This document shows positions 63,255-64,000 of a DNA stretch of 64,000 nt, in pieces. The stretch spans positions 310,001-374,000 of the forward strand of contig NZ_CP147012.1 of the NCBI RefSeq assembly GCF_037126285.1, written 5' to 3'. Position numbers and translations under genes: made by a program. Position 1 is the stretch's first letter. Each line of letters opens with the position of its first letter. A model generated the notes under the pieces. It had not been told where the DNA came from, did no database searches, and saw only the letters and a program-made list of their open reading frames with translations. This DNA comes from Bernardetia sp. MNP-M8 (GTDB lineage: Bacteria > Bacteroidota > Bacteroidia > Cytophagales > Bernardetiaceae).

Positions 63255-63535
63255 AAATCTATCAAAAAAACGGCTTAGTCATCGTAGAAGATAAAGGAAG
63301 AATTGTAGATGTTCTACCAGCAGCCGATATAAGAATGACACCAGCTACAACAGGTATTTTAATTACTTCCGTACAACATAATTTTTACAGAAATGTAGAA
63401 AAAGTAAGCGATGAAGAGGGCAACGAATATCCTACTGTTGAATTAGCTATCCAATATCTAACTGAAAATTTAGGACTTTCTAAAACAGAAGAATCAAGAG
63501 AATTTTCAGACGAATTCTCTGATGAATTCGCTTAA
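63251..63535 (+). CDS. small late protein
   Basis: 94 residues: a beta-rich start (MKIYQKNGLVIVEDKGRIVDVLPAADI) and an acidic tail with two FSDEF repeats. Overlaps the ATPase gene by four bases. Unknown. Confidence 0.5.
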   Translation: MKIYQKNGLVIVEDKGRIVDVLPAADIRMTPATTGILITSVQHNFYRNVEKVSDEEGNEYPTVELAIQYLTENLGLSKTEESREFSDEFSDEFA

Positions 63536-63573
63536 AAAAACAACTATTAAAAACCACTTACTTAAAAAATATT

Positions 63574-63975
63574 ATGGGACAAATCACAACCCTATCAAAC
63601 GATTCTTTACTAGATAATGTCAAAAAAGGCGTTACAGCAGCTAAATTAAAAGCTATTCATACGCTTATTGATACTGAAATTACAAATAAAACAACTGAAA
63701 TTTTACGACCTGTTTCAGTTGTTGGAACTTCTACAAGTTCTATTTTGAATGTTGCTAATCCTTATCCTTCAAATACGCTTTCAAAAATAGCTATCTACAA
63801 ACAAATCTATGTCAATGGAGTGGACACAGAAATAGGATATGAGGAAAAAATACCTACAAAAATCACTAAAAATGTAGCACTTCAAAATGATAGTTACAAA
63901 ATTGAAGGACTTGATGATGGAAAATATCATGTTGTATTCAATCCAGCAGCTACATTTATTCCTTATACGGTTTAA
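63574..63975 (+). CDS. late protein, beta-rich C-terminus
   Basis: 133 residues. Helical first ~35, then a Thr/Ser-rich beta part (SVVGTSTSSILNVANPYPSNTL; GKYHVVFNPAATFIPYTV). Likely structural. The operon seems to continue past the window edge. Confidence 0.5.
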   Translation: MGQITTLSNDSLLDNVKKGVTAAKLKAIHTLIDTEITNKTTEILRPVSVVGTSTSSILNVANPYPSNTLSKIAIYKQIYVNGVDTEIGYEEKIPTKITKNVALQNDSYKIEGLDDGKYHVVFNPAATFIPYTV

Positions 63976-64000
63976 TTAACCAATAAAGAATAATTAAAAA

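Overview
The window is AT-rich DNA from a member of the Bacteroidota, probably a gliding or marine Cytophagales-like organism. The signs are a secreted metalloprotease with a type IX secretion tail, a PafA-type phosphatase, a membrane-anchored LytTR regulator, lipoproteins with short Bacteroidota-style lipoboxes, TAnnTTTG promoter boxes and almost no Shine-Dalgarno sites. Genus is not decidable from the sequence alone.

Layout. (1) 1-19 kb looks chromosomal. It starts with the first ~489 codons of a reverse transcriptase running off the left edge, followed by a glycosyltransferase, a 1813-residue M43 metalloprotease, a PafA-like phosphatase, lipoproteins, a LytTR regulator, a small outer-membrane protein and a serine hydrolase. 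17.6-19.1 kb is repeat-rich, with a piece of an IS982 end, palindromes and a 176-bp MITE with a TAA duplication. (2) 19.1-21.5 kb holds an 800-residue RING-like/TerD-like protein on the minus strand. (3) 21.8-31.3 kb is an early region of phage or plasmid type. A minus-strand XRE repressor with a coiled coil faces a long rightward run of small overlapping genes. This run includes a duplicated microprotein, a tRNA-Asp-like gene with a 44-nt insert at the canonical intron site, iteron-like repeats and a replication-initiator-like protein (winged helix plus DnaA domain-I-like end). (4) 31.4-42.4 kb is cargo: a second repeat array, a TssD(Hcp)-like protein with a zincin effector and a lipoprotein (probable T6SS effector/immunity set), then a putative nuclease with a complete type I restriction system (HsdR, HsdM, HsdS). 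(5) 42.4-64 kb is a late region. A small HTH gene and a promoter with 10-bp-phased TGATAG repeats precede a dense rightward operon running off the right edge.

The late operon is the most unusual part. It has no recognisable terminase, portal, HK97 capsid, tail or tape-measure gene. It does have many single-span membrane proteins, three peptidoglycan-directed proteins (amidase, PG-binding, L,D-transpeptidase-like), several beta-rich small proteins, a well-isolated capsid-like gene with its own terminator, a RadA-like membrane-anchored ATPase, and a DNA methylase plus 1445-residue SNF2-type helicase resembling the phage P1 DarB antirestriction set. A short motif, hydrophobic-[NDSE]-G-[LVMF]-D-G (for example NGLDGLDGTK), recurs in at least five of these proteins. 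It usually stands between a membrane or acidic segment and a Lys/Ala-rich histone-like tail. The same operon encodes a transglutaminase-fold cysteine protease candidate. I infer a prophage-like element for a tailless, membrane-containing particle whose proteins may be proteolytically matured. This is inference, since no capsid homologue can be confirmed here. One late gene is split by an IS982-family insertion with a perfect 9-bp target duplication. No integrase is visible in the window.
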